A DNA stretch of 64,000 nucleotides from Flavobacterium sp. MC2016-06 (GTDB lineage: Bacteria > Bacteroidota > Bacteroidia > Flavobacteriales > Flavobacteriaceae): NCBI RefSeq assembly GCF_009711165.2, contig NZ_WMID02000022.1, positions 19,475 to 83,474 on the forward strand, written 5' to 3'. The notes under the pieces are model-generated. The model was not told where the DNA came from, did not search any database, and saw only the letters and a list, made by a program, of their open reading frames with translations. How positions within the stretch are numbered: the first letter of the stretch is position 1; each line of letters opens with the position of its first letter. Positions 17,876 to 27,599 of the stretch are shown in pieces. Both the position numbers and the translations under genes were made by a program.

Positions 17876-18132
17876 TCTTACTAGACTATAAAGAGCGTTA
17901 CCCATACATATACAACCCGCCTGTTATCTATCAACCACCAACAGAAGAAACACAAGGCAGTTTAGAACGTAAGGCGTTTAGTGAGTACTACGGAGTATAT
18001 ACAGAAATAACCTACTCGTTGAGCAAAGGCGACCCCACCAAAGTTGAAGAGGTGGAAAACTGGGAAACCGACAAATATTTGCATTGGGGTGAGTACCTGA
18101 CACGTAAGCGAATGGTTGAAAACATAAAATAA
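17851..18132 (+). CDS. -1 frame extension of the tail assembly chaperone
   Basis: Open in the -1 frame from 17851 (after TGA at 17848-17850) to TAA at 18130-18132, with no usual start codon. The peptide (LLDYKERYPYIYNPPV, later EYYGVYTEITYSLSKGD, HWGEYLTRKRMVENI) is coding-like and resembles C-terminal parts of Bacteroidota phage tail chaperones. A slip at 17866-17872 would give a 215-aa fusion (129 + 86). An ordinary frameshift mutation or a rare start is the alternative. Confidence 0.55.
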   Translation, partial: RHNEVFLIILLDYKERYPYIYNPPVIYQPPTEETQGSLERKAFSEYYGVYTEITYSLSKGDPTKVEEVENWETDKYLHWGEYLTRKRMVENIK

Positions 18133-18155
18133 AATACTAACAATTTAAAATAAGA

Positions 18156-18608
18156 ATGAATGAAATATTTGACATTAACGACTGGTTAATTAAAGAGTTC
18201 CAAAAGAACGTACTTGTAAATACAATCTCAACCCTGCCAACAATTCAGATTGATACCAACATACAAAACATTTACCCGCTGGTTAATCTCGACCTGCAAG
18301 ATACTGACATTACAGAAAATACAATTTCAAGTAACTACAGGATTACGATTGTACAGCAAAGAGATACCAAGCAGCAGGTTACAGATAATAAACTCTTAAT
18401 CGATTCGAACTACATCGACAACGTAAGCGAAACCCACTCAATCGCACACAAGTTGTTGAATGCTCTATTAAGAAACTATAACGATTTGAATATATCAATC
18501 GTTGCACAATCCAACCTTAGACAATTAAAAAACTGGTCACGTAACAGCCTTGACGGTGTACAGTTCGATTTAGAGTTGTCAATCCCTAATGCTGGTACGA
18601 TATGTTAA
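18156..18608 (+). CDS. Phage tail or neck protein, 150 aa
   Basis: Not firmly recognised. A soluble alpha/beta protein with NIYPLVNLDLQDTDI and a C-terminal DGVQFDLELSIPNAGTIC. Small proteins of this layout in the tail module are often tail terminators or completion proteins. It overlaps the next gene by 7 bp, so it belongs to the late operon. Confidence 0.6.
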   Translation: MNEIFDINDWLIKEFQKNVLVNTISTLPTIQIDTNIQNIYPLVNLDLQDTDITENTISSNYRITIVQQRDTKQQVTDNKLLIDSNYIDNVSETHSIAHKLLNALLRNYNDLNISIVAQSNLRQLKNWSRNSLDGVQFDLELSIPNAGTIC

Positions 18609-19057
18609 GTACTACAGAAGTAAGAGCCATTGCACAACAGGTAGTTGATGAATCAAAAGCCAGCGCGCACGTTGACCAAGGAACGTTAAAGCGTTCGATA
18701 AGTTACACGATAACCAAAGGGCGTTATATTTTCCGTCAGATGTACTACGGTTTTTACGGTGAAGACAACAAAGGCGGGATAAACTCACAGCTGGAACAGA
18801 ACGCAAAGCGGTTAATGCCTAAAGGTATCGAATACCAAATCGTTGGGATTGACTTTGACGGCAAAACCCAAGAAACAACCGTTTTAAAATCGGGCCGCAA
18901 GCTTGTAAAAGAAGCACCAAAGACCACAAAGCCAGCACCAACCAATAAGCAAACAACATCAAATTTAAAAAAGTTGCTTGACACGATTAAAAAGAACCGC
19001 GCAAAAAATGGCGATACAGAAGAAAAGAAGAACAAAGGAACAGATACAAACGGATAA
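18602..19057 (+). CDS. Phage structural protein, possibly HK97 gp10-like
   Basis: 151 aa. The N-terminal half (ASAHVDQGTLKRSISYTITKG, FRQMYYGFYG) resembles neck/tail-completion proteins of the HK97 gp10 type. The C-terminal third is a lysine- and threonine-rich low-complexity tail. It overlaps the next gene by 50 bp. The following gene has a similar GTLRDSI segment, so the pair may be paralogous. Confidence 0.55.
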   Translation: MLSTTEVRAIAQQVVDESKASAHVDQGTLKRSISYTITKGRYIFRQMYYGFYGEDNKGGINSQLEQNAKRLMPKGIEYQIVGIDFDGKTQETTVLKSGRKLVKEAPKTTKPAPTNKQTTSNLKKLLDTIKKNRAKNGDTEEKKNKGTDTNG

Positions 19058-19385
19058 GATAATCAAAGAAGAACTTTTAAAACTCGGTGACATCATAGCC
19101 GATGAAGCGAGCCAAAACTCACGAGTTGCAAGAGATATTTATTATACAACCGACCGCGTAGAACCAAAGGGAACAATACGCAAAGCTGGTGGAACTCTTA
19201 GAGATTCTATAAATCGCAGGATTGAGGGAGACACAACGCTCGTACTGGTACAAGTAAACTACGGAGCATACCAGCAACCAAATGAATTATTGCAATCGGT
19301 TGAACGTCACACACCAGAAGCGACCAAAGCCATAATTCAAACAATAACACAAAAGATTATACAACCATTTACAACTAATGCCTAA
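19008..19385 (+). CDS. Phage structural protein, possibly HK97 gp10-like
   Basis: 125 aa from the ATG at 19008; a TTG at 18978 would add ten residues. A basic N-terminus (MAIQKKRRTKEQ) precedes ADEASQNSR, AGGTLRDSINRRIEGDTTL, VNYGAYQ and a C-terminal helix. This is the general layout of HK97 gp10-like tail-completion proteins. It overlaps the next gene by 8 bp. Confidence 0.55.
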   Translation: MAIQKKRRTKEQIQTDKIIKEELLKLGDIIADEASQNSRVARDIYYTTDRVEPKGTIRKAGGTLRDSINRRIEGDTTLVLVQVNYGAYQQPNELLQSVERHTPEATKAIIQTITQKIIQPFTTNA

Positions 19386-20583
19386 TTTATCAAATGAATT
19401 TAAAACTATAATTGATACCGCTGACAAAATCCAGTTTTGCAACAGCCCTATACATTTAAGACAAACAGCCGTAACGGTTGGCAACCTTATTAAATCGGTA
19501 ACGCATTACTTATGGGTTTGGAATGGTGACCAAAACAAAGTGCTTGGCGATGCTAATTACACAATTCAAAAAATACTTGTCAGCCAATACGATAACTACA
19601 TCAACGTAAATATTGCGGACTTAATAAAAGCGTGGCTTGTCAGTCCTGAAAATGCACGCAATACAAATCAACCTCAATTTGCTTGGAATCCTTACGCGCT
19701 ACCTGCACAAACAGGGCAAGGCGTATTTTATCAAATCATAAGCGAGGTACTAGAGCAAGAGCCAGCAACGGAAGCAATCATACAAAATACAGTTGTATCA
19801 CCTACGTACTTTGCAACCTTGGGTTATCGTTGGAACTACGAGCAGAACGCGGGCGTAACCAATGGTTTAACACCTTATAAATCTGACCCGTTCGGGCGTT
19901 CGGTTTATCGATACTACAATCAATCGATAGATAATTATTTCACGAACTCTTTCAACTTGGGGCAAAGCGTGGCAACCTGCACAAGCGGTAATATGATTGC
20001 ACAAACAAAAGTAACACCACAAGCACCGCAAAAGTTTTGCGCGCGCGATAGTTATTTGATTGTGTTTTTAAACAAGCTTGGTTTGTGGGATTACTTCACA
20101 CCGTTTGGGAAAACAATAATTTCAAGCAAAGCCACTGTAAGCAATTCAAATCGAATGTTTCGCGACCCGTCACAGATTGACAACTCGCAAGTGCATTCGA
20201 GCCTTAGAGACTCTATAAATGTATTGCAAAGCTATTCGATTAACTCAGGATTGATTGACGAAACAGCAACCCAGTTAATAACAGAATTGGTTTACAGCCC
20301 AAAGGTTTATTTAATCAGATACCAAGGCGACAAGGTGACCACAGCAACGACAGGTATAACGGTCGATAATACTTACATAACGGTTGACAATACCAATATA
20401 ACGGTTGACAACTCAACGGTTTCGGCTCAAAGCATTGGTTACTTTTCAACGTTCCAGCAAATACCCGTAATCATAACCAACCCTGAAGAACTGATAAACA
20501 AAACAAGATTAAACGATAAAATAAAAATTGAGTACGTAATCAGATTTGATGAAACCAATAACAAAATACTAGATATTAAATAA
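19378..20583 (+). CDS. Phage tail structural protein, 401 aa
   Basis: A large beta-rich virion protein, possibly a distal-tail or tube-associated protein. It has no recognised catalytic motif. A short internal tandem repeat gives ITVDNTYITVDNTNITVDN (three 21-bp units, 20356-20418). It overlaps the next gene by one base. The assignment to the tail rests on its position before two large tail genes and the tape measure. Confidence 0.6.
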   Translation: MPNLSNEFKTIIDTADKIQFCNSPIHLRQTAVTVGNLIKSVTHYLWVWNGDQNKVLGDANYTIQKILVSQYDNYINVNIADLIKAWLVSPENARNTNQPQFAWNPYALPAQTGQGVFYQIISEVLEQEPATEAIIQNTVVSPTYFATLGYRWNYEQNAGVTNGLTPYKSDPFGRSVYRYYNQSIDNYFTNSFNLGQSVATCTSGNMIAQTKVTPQAPQKFCARDSYLIVFLNKLGLWDYFTPFGKTIISSKATVSNSNRMFRDPSQIDNSQVHSSLRDSINVLQSYSINSGLIDETATQLITELVYSPKVYLIRYQGDKVTTATTGITVDNTYITVDNTNITVDNSTVSAQSIGYFSTFQQIPVIITNPEELINKTRLNDKIKIEYVIRFDETNNKILDIK

Positions 20584-23024
20584 TGCAGTTAGTAACCGAA
20601 ATATACGTAGCACCTTTAAGCGGGTCAACGGATTACGTTAAATTAGATTTGATTGATAATGAAGCAATCAATTTAAAATACACACTAAAAGACGTTACCG
20701 ATTTGAGCAAAGTTTTTGCGCCTTACTCGTTATCGTTCAGTATTCAGGCAACGCCAAAAAATAGAGCAGCACTTCAATTTTTTGGCGATACTGACGTAAT
20801 TAAAACTAACCTTACGGGTTCATTTCCTTGTAAGATTTACACCGACGGAAATTTAAACCTAGTCGGTAACTTCAACGTTGAGGGTGTTAGGTATGATTAT
20901 AACGGTATAGGTTCAATACAAGGTGCATTTGAAACAGATTTAAAAAGCTTAAAAGATAGACTAGGAACTGATTTAATAACGGAACTAGGGAGCGTATTAA
21001 CTGGCTCGACCGCGTTTCAATACACACCAACAGCGGCAAAAAATAGCATTGAATCAAAGCAATTTTTATTAAGTGAAAACGGAATCGATATAAATTACAT
21101 AACACCGCTTGCATCAACTAACAGGGTTTGGAGCTACGACCCGAATGGTGATGTTACAGATAATATTTCTTATACGTCAAGCGTATCGGGTGTAACAAGT
21201 GAGCGCGCAATCTTAACAACTGAGTTGAGACCAGCAATAAACTATCGTTCACTTGTTGAAATGATGTTTTTGAAATATGATTTAAAGGTTAATATGCCTT
21301 TGCGTAACGACAAGCTTTTTAATGAAATGTTTGTTTGGGTGAACGGTGCGGCCAGTGACGAAAAACTGAACAATACCAACGTGTTAAAATTTGGTTCGAC
21401 GTTCAACAATCAGTACATAAATAGCTGGGCGTTTGCATTAGCACCAACTTACCCAAATAACCCAACCGAAGTTGTACCGCCAGAAATTGAGGGAGCAACC
21501 CCGTACAAATACAAAGCATCGTACTATACAAATAACGGTTACGATGTTGTTAAAATCAACATTGGAGACAAGCCGAGCAGTACGTTACCCGATACGTTTC
21601 AATTATTACGTACGTACAAATCAATTAGGTTGAATATTCAACTTACAGATATGCAAGTACAAAGCACAAACGGTAAAGCAAGTATTTCTTTACGTAAGCC
21701 AAACGGAACAAAAGCCCCAGCAGATTGTGAGGAACTATTAACGGTTAGTGTTGACATTGCAGCAGGGAATAACACATTGTTTGTTGATATTCCTGACACC
21801 CTTTTTGATGGTTATACAGTCGATTATACTAACTATCCAACATTCGAAGCTTATATTTTATTTAAGTCAGATTTGGCAAGCTGGACGACAACCAACATTT
21901 TCACGCAATACATTTATTACGCTGACCCTGACGAAAGTTTTAATACTTGGGAAATCATAGCGCAAAGGGCGGTGAGTGATGGAGCGGAGCAAATAAAATC
22001 GAGCGGTAATTTAGATTTGATTCAGTCACTACCAAAAGTTAAGGTCTTTGATTTTTTTCAATCGTTTTTGAAAACGTTCAACCTGTCAATTTTCAACCCG
22101 ATTGTTAACGTAAATGAGTTGCAAATTTTGAGCGTTGAAGATATTGACGAAATCGGTAAACCTTACGCAAAAAAAGAGGTTGATTACACACCGTTTGTTG
22201 ACGTAACAAGCTATTCAAAATCAGTGCAAGACAAATATAACAAGTACAACTTTAAACACGCAACAAGCAAATACAAATCTAACGTTGACTTTTTAGCTGG
22301 GAATCCTAACGGCTTGGAATACGGACAGATTACACAAGATAATAAAAACGCTAAAATAAACGAATATAGTGTAGTTACAACCTATACTATAATACCACCT
22401 AGAAATATAATAAACACAAACCTAATTACGTACTACGGTTTTAGTAATGAATCAACGGACGAACCAAACAGATACAAGCCGATAAACAACGAGCTGGTTT
22501 TGTTTGTCAACAACGAATTAAGTTATTTAACTAACGGGGTTCAATTAGGGTTTTTGATGGGTAATAGTTCAGTCGTTCCATTAAGCCGATATATGTCGTT
22601 GCTTCCTTGGTTTTCGAATAGTATGCAATCACTAGGTTTTAGCGTTTTGGTCGATGATGTTTCAGGTGTAAATACAACAAAAGATAATTCTTTATACAAG
22701 CGTTTTTATGAATCGCAAACAGCAAGATTATTAAACGTAAATGTACTATCACATAAGTTTGATTTGACATTACCGTCAAGTGAGGTTTATGTAAACCCAA
22801 CTAGAGCAAACGAACCACCAACAGGGTTTAGATTACAGAACGATATTATTATCGGTGAAACAAGATTTTCAATACTAGATGCAAACGTCGATATAACAAC
22901 GGGTAAAACTAAGTTAACACTATTGAACTATGTTATTAACGACGACAATCAAAAGGAAATTATACCAACTCCTAATATTTATAACCCTGACGGTTACAAT
23001 GCAGGACAATACAAAACAATATAA
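20583..23024 (+). CDS. Large tail protein, 813 aa
   Basis: A large, mostly beta-rich protein typical in size and placement of the tail-tip or baseplate-hub component next to the tape measure. The N-terminus (TEIYVAPLSGSTDYVKLDLI, YSLSFSIQATPKNRAALQFF) looks like the immunoglobulin-like start seen in Bacteroidota phage tail proteins. No enzymatic motif is visible. The role as hub is inference. Confidence 0.62.
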   Translation: MQLVTEIYVAPLSGSTDYVKLDLIDNEAINLKYTLKDVTDLSKVFAPYSLSFSIQATPKNRAALQFFGDTDVIKTNLTGSFPCKIYTDGNLNLVGNFNVEGVRYDYNGIGSIQGAFETDLKSLKDRLGTDLITELGSVLTGSTAFQYTPTAAKNSIESKQFLLSENGIDINYITPLASTNRVWSYDPNGDVTDNISYTSSVSGVTSERAILTTELRPAINYRSLVEMMFLKYDLKVNMPLRNDKLFNEMFVWVNGAASDEKLNNTNVLKFGSTFNNQYINSWAFALAPTYPNNPTEVVPPEIEGATPYKYKASYYTNNGYDVVKINIGDKPSSTLPDTFQLLRTYKSIRLNIQLTDMQVQSTNGKASISLRKPNGTKAPADCEELLTVSVDIAAGNNTLFVDIPDTLFDGYTVDYTNYPTFEAYILFKSDLASWTTTNIFTQYIYYADPDESFNTWEIIAQRAVSDGAEQIKSSGNLDLIQSLPKVKVFDFFQSFLKTFNLSIFNPIVNVNELQILSVEDIDEIGKPYAKKEVDYTPFVDVTSYSKSVQDKYNKYNFKHATSKYKSNVDFLAGNPNGLEYGQITQDNKNAKINEYSVVTTYTIIPPRNIINTNLITYYGFSNESTDEPNRYKPINNELVLFVNNELSYLTNGVQLGFLMGNSSVVPLSRYMSLLPWFSNSMQSLGFSVLVDDVSGVNTTKDNSLYKRFYESQTARLLNVNVLSHKFDLTLPSSEVYVNPTRANEPPTGFRLQNDIIIGETRFSILDANVDITTGKTKLTLLNYVINDDNQKEIIPTPNIYNPDGYNAGQYKTI

Positions 23025-23052
23025 CGAAAAAAGAAAAAATATGAATTAAACA

Positions 23053-23568
23053 ATGGCTTTAACCATCGCACAATTAAAAGATTTAGTTGCTTTAAACCTA
23101 GCTGATAACAGCGACATTATACCATCAGAACATCGAGCAGTTGAAAATGCTTTGATTGATTACCTTGAAACACTTCAACCAATATCAAATAGCAACCTAC
23201 CTGTTAACAGGGGGTATATAACTGCAAACAATCTTGCAACTGGTGGGTTTGAAGTAGGTATTAACGTAGGTACTACACTAACAGACAGGTTGCGTGTATT
23301 TGGTAATATCTCAGCAATTGCGGTTGCATCGAGTTCTAATAAATCACTCTTTACGGTAACACTTCAAAACTCGCACCCAAATAATAATTATATCGTTAAA
23401 TCTTGGTTGGAACTTACACCAGCAAGCCCCGTTATTTTGCAAAATTCGGCTGACGTTGTAGAGCCAGTCTTTAAAATTGTTTCAGGTAATCAATTTCAAA
23501 TCATTTTAAATGAAGCAAACAACCAAACGCAAGCATTACGATTACACTTTGAAACGATTGGTTACTAA
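23053..23568 (+). CDS. Phage tail-associated protein, 171 aa
   Basis: A helical N-terminus (IAQLKDLVALNL, IPSEHRAVENALIDYLETLQP) followed by a beta-rich domain. The ENALIDY segment is common in small structural proteins of Bacteroidota phages. The stop overlaps the tape measure ATG by one base, so translation is coupled. Confidence 0.58.
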   Translation: MALTIAQLKDLVALNLADNSDIIPSEHRAVENALIDYLETLQPISNSNLPVNRGYITANNLATGGFEVGINVGTTLTDRLRVFGNISAIAVASSSNKSLFTVTLQNSHPNNNYIVKSWLELTPASPVILQNSADVVEPVFKIVSGNQFQIILNEANNQTQALRLHFETIGY

Positions 23569-25892
23569 TGGCAGAACAAAACGAAAACATAGAACAAAAT
23601 ATTAGGTTAAATTTTGATACCAACGCCAATGAGATAACACAGCAAGTTGATAGTTTAACCGATGCGGTTGACAGTTCAACGGATAGCGTAAGCGACAATA
23701 CAGCCGAGACTAAAAAGAACGAACAGGCACAAGCCAAACTTGCAAAGCAATTAGAAGATGCAGCAAAAGAACTTGCTAAAATGGTGCAGCTGCACGGGGC
23801 AACGTCACGCGAAGCAATCAACGCAGCGAAAGCGGTTTCAACACTTGAAGCCCAATTATCAAAAACGGCTGACAACACGCGCGATTTAAACGCAACCTTT
23901 GAGCAGGTTTACGGTGAACTTCAACCGCTTACAACTCGTATGGGTGAAGCAGAAGACAGGCTTTACGAATTGGCACTTGCTGGACAAGAAGCAAGCGAAG
24001 AGTACCAAGGTTTATTAAACGTTGTTGGTGAGTATAGACGTACCCAAATCTTAACCGATAGGGCAGTCGATGCAGCAGCGGCAACATTCAAAGACAAACT
24101 AGGTGCTGCAACTCAGATTGCAGCAACTGGAATCAACTTTGCAGCTGGCGCAATTGGTGCGTTTTCCGATGATTCAGAAGAAGCAACTAAAGTGATTCAA
24201 AAGATGCAGGCAGCAATGGCGTTTGCCGAGGGTTTAAAAGGGATTGCGGAACTTGGCGAACAATTTAAAATCGTTAAAGGTGCAATCATTGCGGCTGCAG
24301 CTGCAACAGAACTAGACAGCGCAGCAGAAAAAAGAAACATCATACAAAAAGCAATTAGCGCAACCGCAACGGGAATCCTTACAGCGGCGCAATGGGCTTA
24401 TAACATCGCGTTAGCAGCAAACCCAGTTGTTGCGATTGCACTTGCAGTTGCGGCCCTAACGGCTGGTATATGGTTGCTTGTTTCAGCGTTGGCGGCTAAT
24501 GAAGCAGCGGAACAAAAGCAAATCAAAACAGCACAAGACAACGAGAAAGCACAAAAGAAACTAACCGAGGCAAGAAAAGAAAGTGTTATAGTCCTAGAAC
24601 GTAACCAAAAGTTAAGTGAAGATTTAGCCAAAGCATCGGGTAAAAGTGCAATCGAGATTAATAAGCTGGCAAATGCTCACATCAACGAGGCAAGCGCATT
24701 AAGTCAAAAGAACGCACAAATTGCAAAGCAAAACTTCTTACGCGAACGTAGTATTTTACTAGAGTTAAAAGAAAATGATGCGAGCGAAGAAGCTTTAAAC
24801 GCTCAAAAGTCGGCAATGCTCAACGCGTATGAGGAACTACAGGACTACAACAAAAAAACCAACGATTTAAAAGTTAAAAGAATTGAATTGAATAACCAGT
24901 TTTTAGTTGATGAAACCCAAAAAGAAACCGATGCACGTAAGAAAGCCAGCGATGAAGCACTAAAAGCGCAACAGGATGCTGATAAAAAGAAACAAGACGC
25001 AGCAGCGAAAGCAGCCCAAGCGTTGCTAGAACTTAAAAAGAAAAATCTTGAAGACCTTAAAAATGCAGAATTAAAAGCATTTAGAGAAAACCAAGACCAG
25101 AACGCAACGACAGCGCAAGAAAAACTTGACATCGCAAAAGAACGTGACCTTTTAGAGATTGAAGCACTAGCCAAAAAGGGTGAAGATGTTACCAACTTAA
25201 TGGCTTACAATACTGAAAAGTACAACACGTTACAAAACGAACTAGATGCGGCCGACAAAGAAACCAAGTTAAAAGCAGATAAAGATTATTGGGCCGCGCA
25301 AGCAGATGCAGCAAGTGCAGCCGCTGACAAAGACAAAGAAATCGCAGACAAGAAACTCGCTATTAAAAAAGCTGAGCAGGATTCGATTAACGCATTGGGT
25401 AACGCAGCACTTACAGCTGGTAAAGATTTGTTTGCGAAAAACAAAGCAGTTCAAAAAGGAATCATTGCAGCCGATGGTGCAGTCGCGTTGGGTAAAGTTG
25501 CTATTAACACCGTTCAAGCGGTTGCAGCTGATAACGCGGCCAGTCCGTTAACGTTCGGTTTGCCTTGGTCAGCGGTTCACATCGCAACGGGTGCGCTTGG
25601 GGCCGCAAGTATTATTGCAAATACAAGTAAAGCCCTTAGCGCGGTCGGTGGTGGTTCGGCTGGTTCAGCCCCTGCAATGCCAAGCACACCAACAGCAGGG
25701 GGCGGTGAAACAAGAACACAAGCAACAGCAACCCCGCAGGTTAGTTTTCAAGCATCGAGCGAAAACCAAATCGCAAGTACAATCGCAAGGAACACTAACG
25801 CGCAACCAGTGATAAAAACATACGTTGTTGCAAGTGAAGTTGCAGACCAACAAGCATTAGACCGCAAAAAGGTTGAAGCAAATTCATTCTAA
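23568..25892 (+). CDS. Tail tape measure protein
   Basis: A 774-aa protein that sets tail length. It has long alanine-, lysine- and glutamate-rich coiled-coil stretches (about residues 25-160 and 310-620) with a hydrophobic segment ANPVVAIALAVAALTAGIW near residue 285. A second less polar stretch follows (AAGKDLFAKNKAVQKGIIAADG, in parts). This alternation is characteristic of tape measures. If the usual 1.5 angstroms per residue applies, the tail would be about 115 nm long. Confidence 0.88.
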   Translation: MAEQNENIEQNIRLNFDTNANEITQQVDSLTDAVDSSTDSVSDNTAETKKNEQAQAKLAKQLEDAAKELAKMVQLHGATSREAINAAKAVSTLEAQLSKTADNTRDLNATFEQVYGELQPLTTRMGEAEDRLYELALAGQEASEEYQGLLNVVGEYRRTQILTDRAVDAAAATFKDKLGAATQIAATGINFAAGAIGAFSDDSEEATKVIQKMQAAMAFAEGLKGIAELGEQFKIVKGAIIAAAAATELDSAAEKRNIIQKAISATATGILTAAQWAYNIALAANPVVAIALAVAALTAGIWLLVSALAANEAAEQKQIKTAQDNEKAQKKLTEARKESVIVLERNQKLSEDLAKASGKSAIEINKLANAHINEASALSQKNAQIAKQNFLRERSILLELKENDASEEALNAQKSAMLNAYEELQDYNKKTNDLKVKRIELNNQFLVDETQKETDARKKASDEALKAQQDADKKKQDAAAKAAQALLELKKKNLEDLKNAELKAFRENQDQNATTAQEKLDIAKERDLLEIEALAKKGEDVTNLMAYNTEKYNTLQNELDAADKETKLKADKDYWAAQADAASAAADKDKEIADKKLAIKKAEQDSINALGNAALTAGKDLFAKNKAVQKGIIAADGAVALGKVAINTVQAVAADNAASPLTFGLPWSAVHIATGALGAASIIANTSKALSAVGGGSAGSAPAMPSTPTAGGGETRTQATATPQVSFQASSENQIASTIARNTNAQPVIKTYVVASEVADQQALDRKKVEANSF

Positions 25893-25898
25893 AAATAC

Positions 25899-25932
25899 AA
25901 AACCCCGTAACATTTCGTTACGGGGTTTTTTT
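25899..25932. terminator. Bidirectional terminator, copy 1
   Basis: ACCCCGTAA and TTACGGGGT flank the loop CATTTCG, with A and T runs on both sides. It separates the tail operon from the convergent lipoprotein gene. A copy differing at one stem base lies at 41814-41846, also between convergent units. Confidence 0.88.
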
Positions 25933-25949
25933 ATGTCTTGTTGATTGGT

Positions 25950-26381
25950 CTATTTATTCTCTTTGACTGTATAAACAAATTTTGTTACGACTTTATACTC
26001 ACCAGTTATTAGTTTACCCGCAATGGTACATTCTATTGTTGTCGGGTTCGTAAGTTCAAAAGTATATTTTCCTGTTCCCTTAAAGCTTACGTAAACATTA
26101 CCAACCTTATCAACTGGATAAACTCGGTTTTTATCATTACCGATAACAACCTCAATCATACTTTTAGTTTCAGGGTCATATACGATACTGATAACATCAT
26201 AAACCTGCTGACCCTTTGCAGGTTCAAGGTTGTAGGTTGTAAAATCATAAACCGCAAAACCTTGTGTTTTTTCTACAATATAATCAAATCTATTGCTTAT
26301 GGTTTCGGTCTCGCTGTCTTCACTTGAACAACTAACAAGGCTGGTTATCGCGATAAACGCACAAAGTATTGCTTTTTTCAT
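25950..26381 (-). CDS. Prophage lipoprotein, inverted within the late region
   Basis: 143-aa lipoprotein: signal peptide MKKAILCAFIAITSLVSCSS with lipobox LVSC, then an acidic linker (EDSETE) and a beta-rich domain. Unlike the surrounding structural genes it is on the minus strand, with a terminator at its 3' end and about 105 bp upstream. This is the layout of a moron gene expressed in the lysogen. Surface lipoproteins in other phages block superinfection (for example Llp of T5); the function here is inferred, not shown. Confidence 0.7.
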   Translation of the reverse strand: MKKAILCAFIAITSLVSCSSEDSETETISNRFDYIVEKTQGFAVYDFTTYNLEPAKGQQVYDVISIVYDPETKSMIEVVIGNDKNRVYPVDKVGNVYVSFKGTGKYTFELTNPTTIECTIAGKLITGEYKVVTKFVYTVKENK

Positions 26382-26486
26382 AATTCACTTATTTAATAAG
26401 AGGCTAAAGTTAACTAATTATATTGAAGCACGCAAATAATTAATTGAATTGTTTACTTCGATTAACTCTTTTTCTATAATATCTAT

Positions 26487-27578
26487 ATGAAAAAGTACGA
26501 ATTAGTTTTTAATGCAGAACACGAGGGAGTTTTTAAAATTTCGCTTGTCAAAAACCCTGCAATAGAATCAACCCTCTTACACTTCAACGAGGAAAAACCC
26601 CAAATTTTACACTTCACACAAGACGAAAAAAGAATCGTATTCGCACCTGCAATGATACCTAATAAATTAATTTTTAGGAACGATGTAAACGGTGAAAATG
26701 CGCAAGTTTTTTACACTGCTGAGACCATCGAAAAGGTACAGCAAAACTACTTCAAAAACGGTTACAATTCTGTAACAAATATCAACCACCAAGCCGACAA
26801 TGTAGACGGTGTTTTTATGTTCGAAAGTTGGACAGTAAACGACCCGCAAAACGACAAAGCAAATGCGATGGGTTTTGACGTGCCAGCTGGTACGCTAATG
26901 ATGGGTTACAAAATCGATAATGATACGATTTGGCAGGACATAAAAAGCGGAAATCTTGACGGTTTGAGCATCGAAGCAATGCTTGGGTTTAAAGAAGTAC
27001 AAGACAATAACAAATTTAATAAACAGACAATGAACAAAAAAAGCATTATCAAATCAATCAAGGATTTTTTTATGGCAAGCGAAGACAAAAAAGAGTTCGA
27101 AGCAGGTGACAAAAAAGTATATGCGATTGAATTAAAAGAGGGTGAAATCTTAGCAGATGAAGCGGGCGAGCCAATCGGAAATGCAGAGCTAGAAATCGAT
27201 TCAAAAATCTACAAAACTGACGAATTGGGAACAATCACAAGTATTGAAGATAAACCAGCAGACGAACCAAAAGAAGACCCTGCAGAAGTTGAAGAAATGG
27301 CAGAAGATGCACCAGCAGAAGACGAAAAGCCAGCAGATGAAACCGAACCAAAAGAAGATTTAAAAGCCGAAAACGAGCAATTAAAATCGGACTTGGCAAA
27401 AGCGCAAGAAGAACTTGCAAAACTACAAGCTGAAAAGGTAAAAGCAGATGCAGAATTAACAACAATGAAAGCACAAACACCAGCAGCTGCACCAATCAAA
27501 AACGTACCAGTTCAAGCGGTAAAAACATACGCTGAAATGAGCAATTACGAAAGATTACAATTCAATAAATCAAAATAA
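26487..27578 (+). CDS. Prohead protease (XkdF-like) fused to scaffold
   Basis: 363 aa. Residues 1-170 resemble the XkdF phage serine protease family: KISLVKNPAIES at the start, TNINHQADNVDGVFMFESW with a candidate catalytic histidine, and GNLDGLSIEAML with a candidate serine. Residues 230-340 are proline/glutamate-rich then coiled coil (ENEQLKSDLAKAQEELAKLQ), as in scaffolding proteins. Fusion of protease and scaffold is common. It lies 21 bp before the major capsid gene, as expected. Confidence 0.8.
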   Translation: MKKYELVFNAEHEGVFKISLVKNPAIESTLLHFNEEKPQILHFTQDEKRIVFAPAMIPNKLIFRNDVNGENAQVFYTAETIEKVQQNYFKNGYNSVTNINHQADNVDGVFMFESWTVNDPQNDKANAMGFDVPAGTLMMGYKIDNDTIWQDIKSGNLDGLSIEAMLGFKEVQDNNKFNKQTMNKKSIIKSIKDFFMASEDKKEFEAGDKKVYAIELKEGEILADEAGEPIGNAELEIDSKIYKTDELGTITSIEDKPADEPKEDPAEVEEMAEDAPAEDEKPADETEPKEDLKAENEQLKSDLAKAQEELAKLQAEKVKADAELTTMKAQTPAAAPIKNVPVQAVKTYAEMSNYERLQFNKSK

Positions 27579-27599
27579 AAAAAGCTAAAAAATATAAAT

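Noticed and set aside
23501..25853. Several long minus-strand frames opposite the tape measure gene.
   Set aside because: They are antisense shadows caused by biased codon use (alanine- and lysine-rich plus strand).
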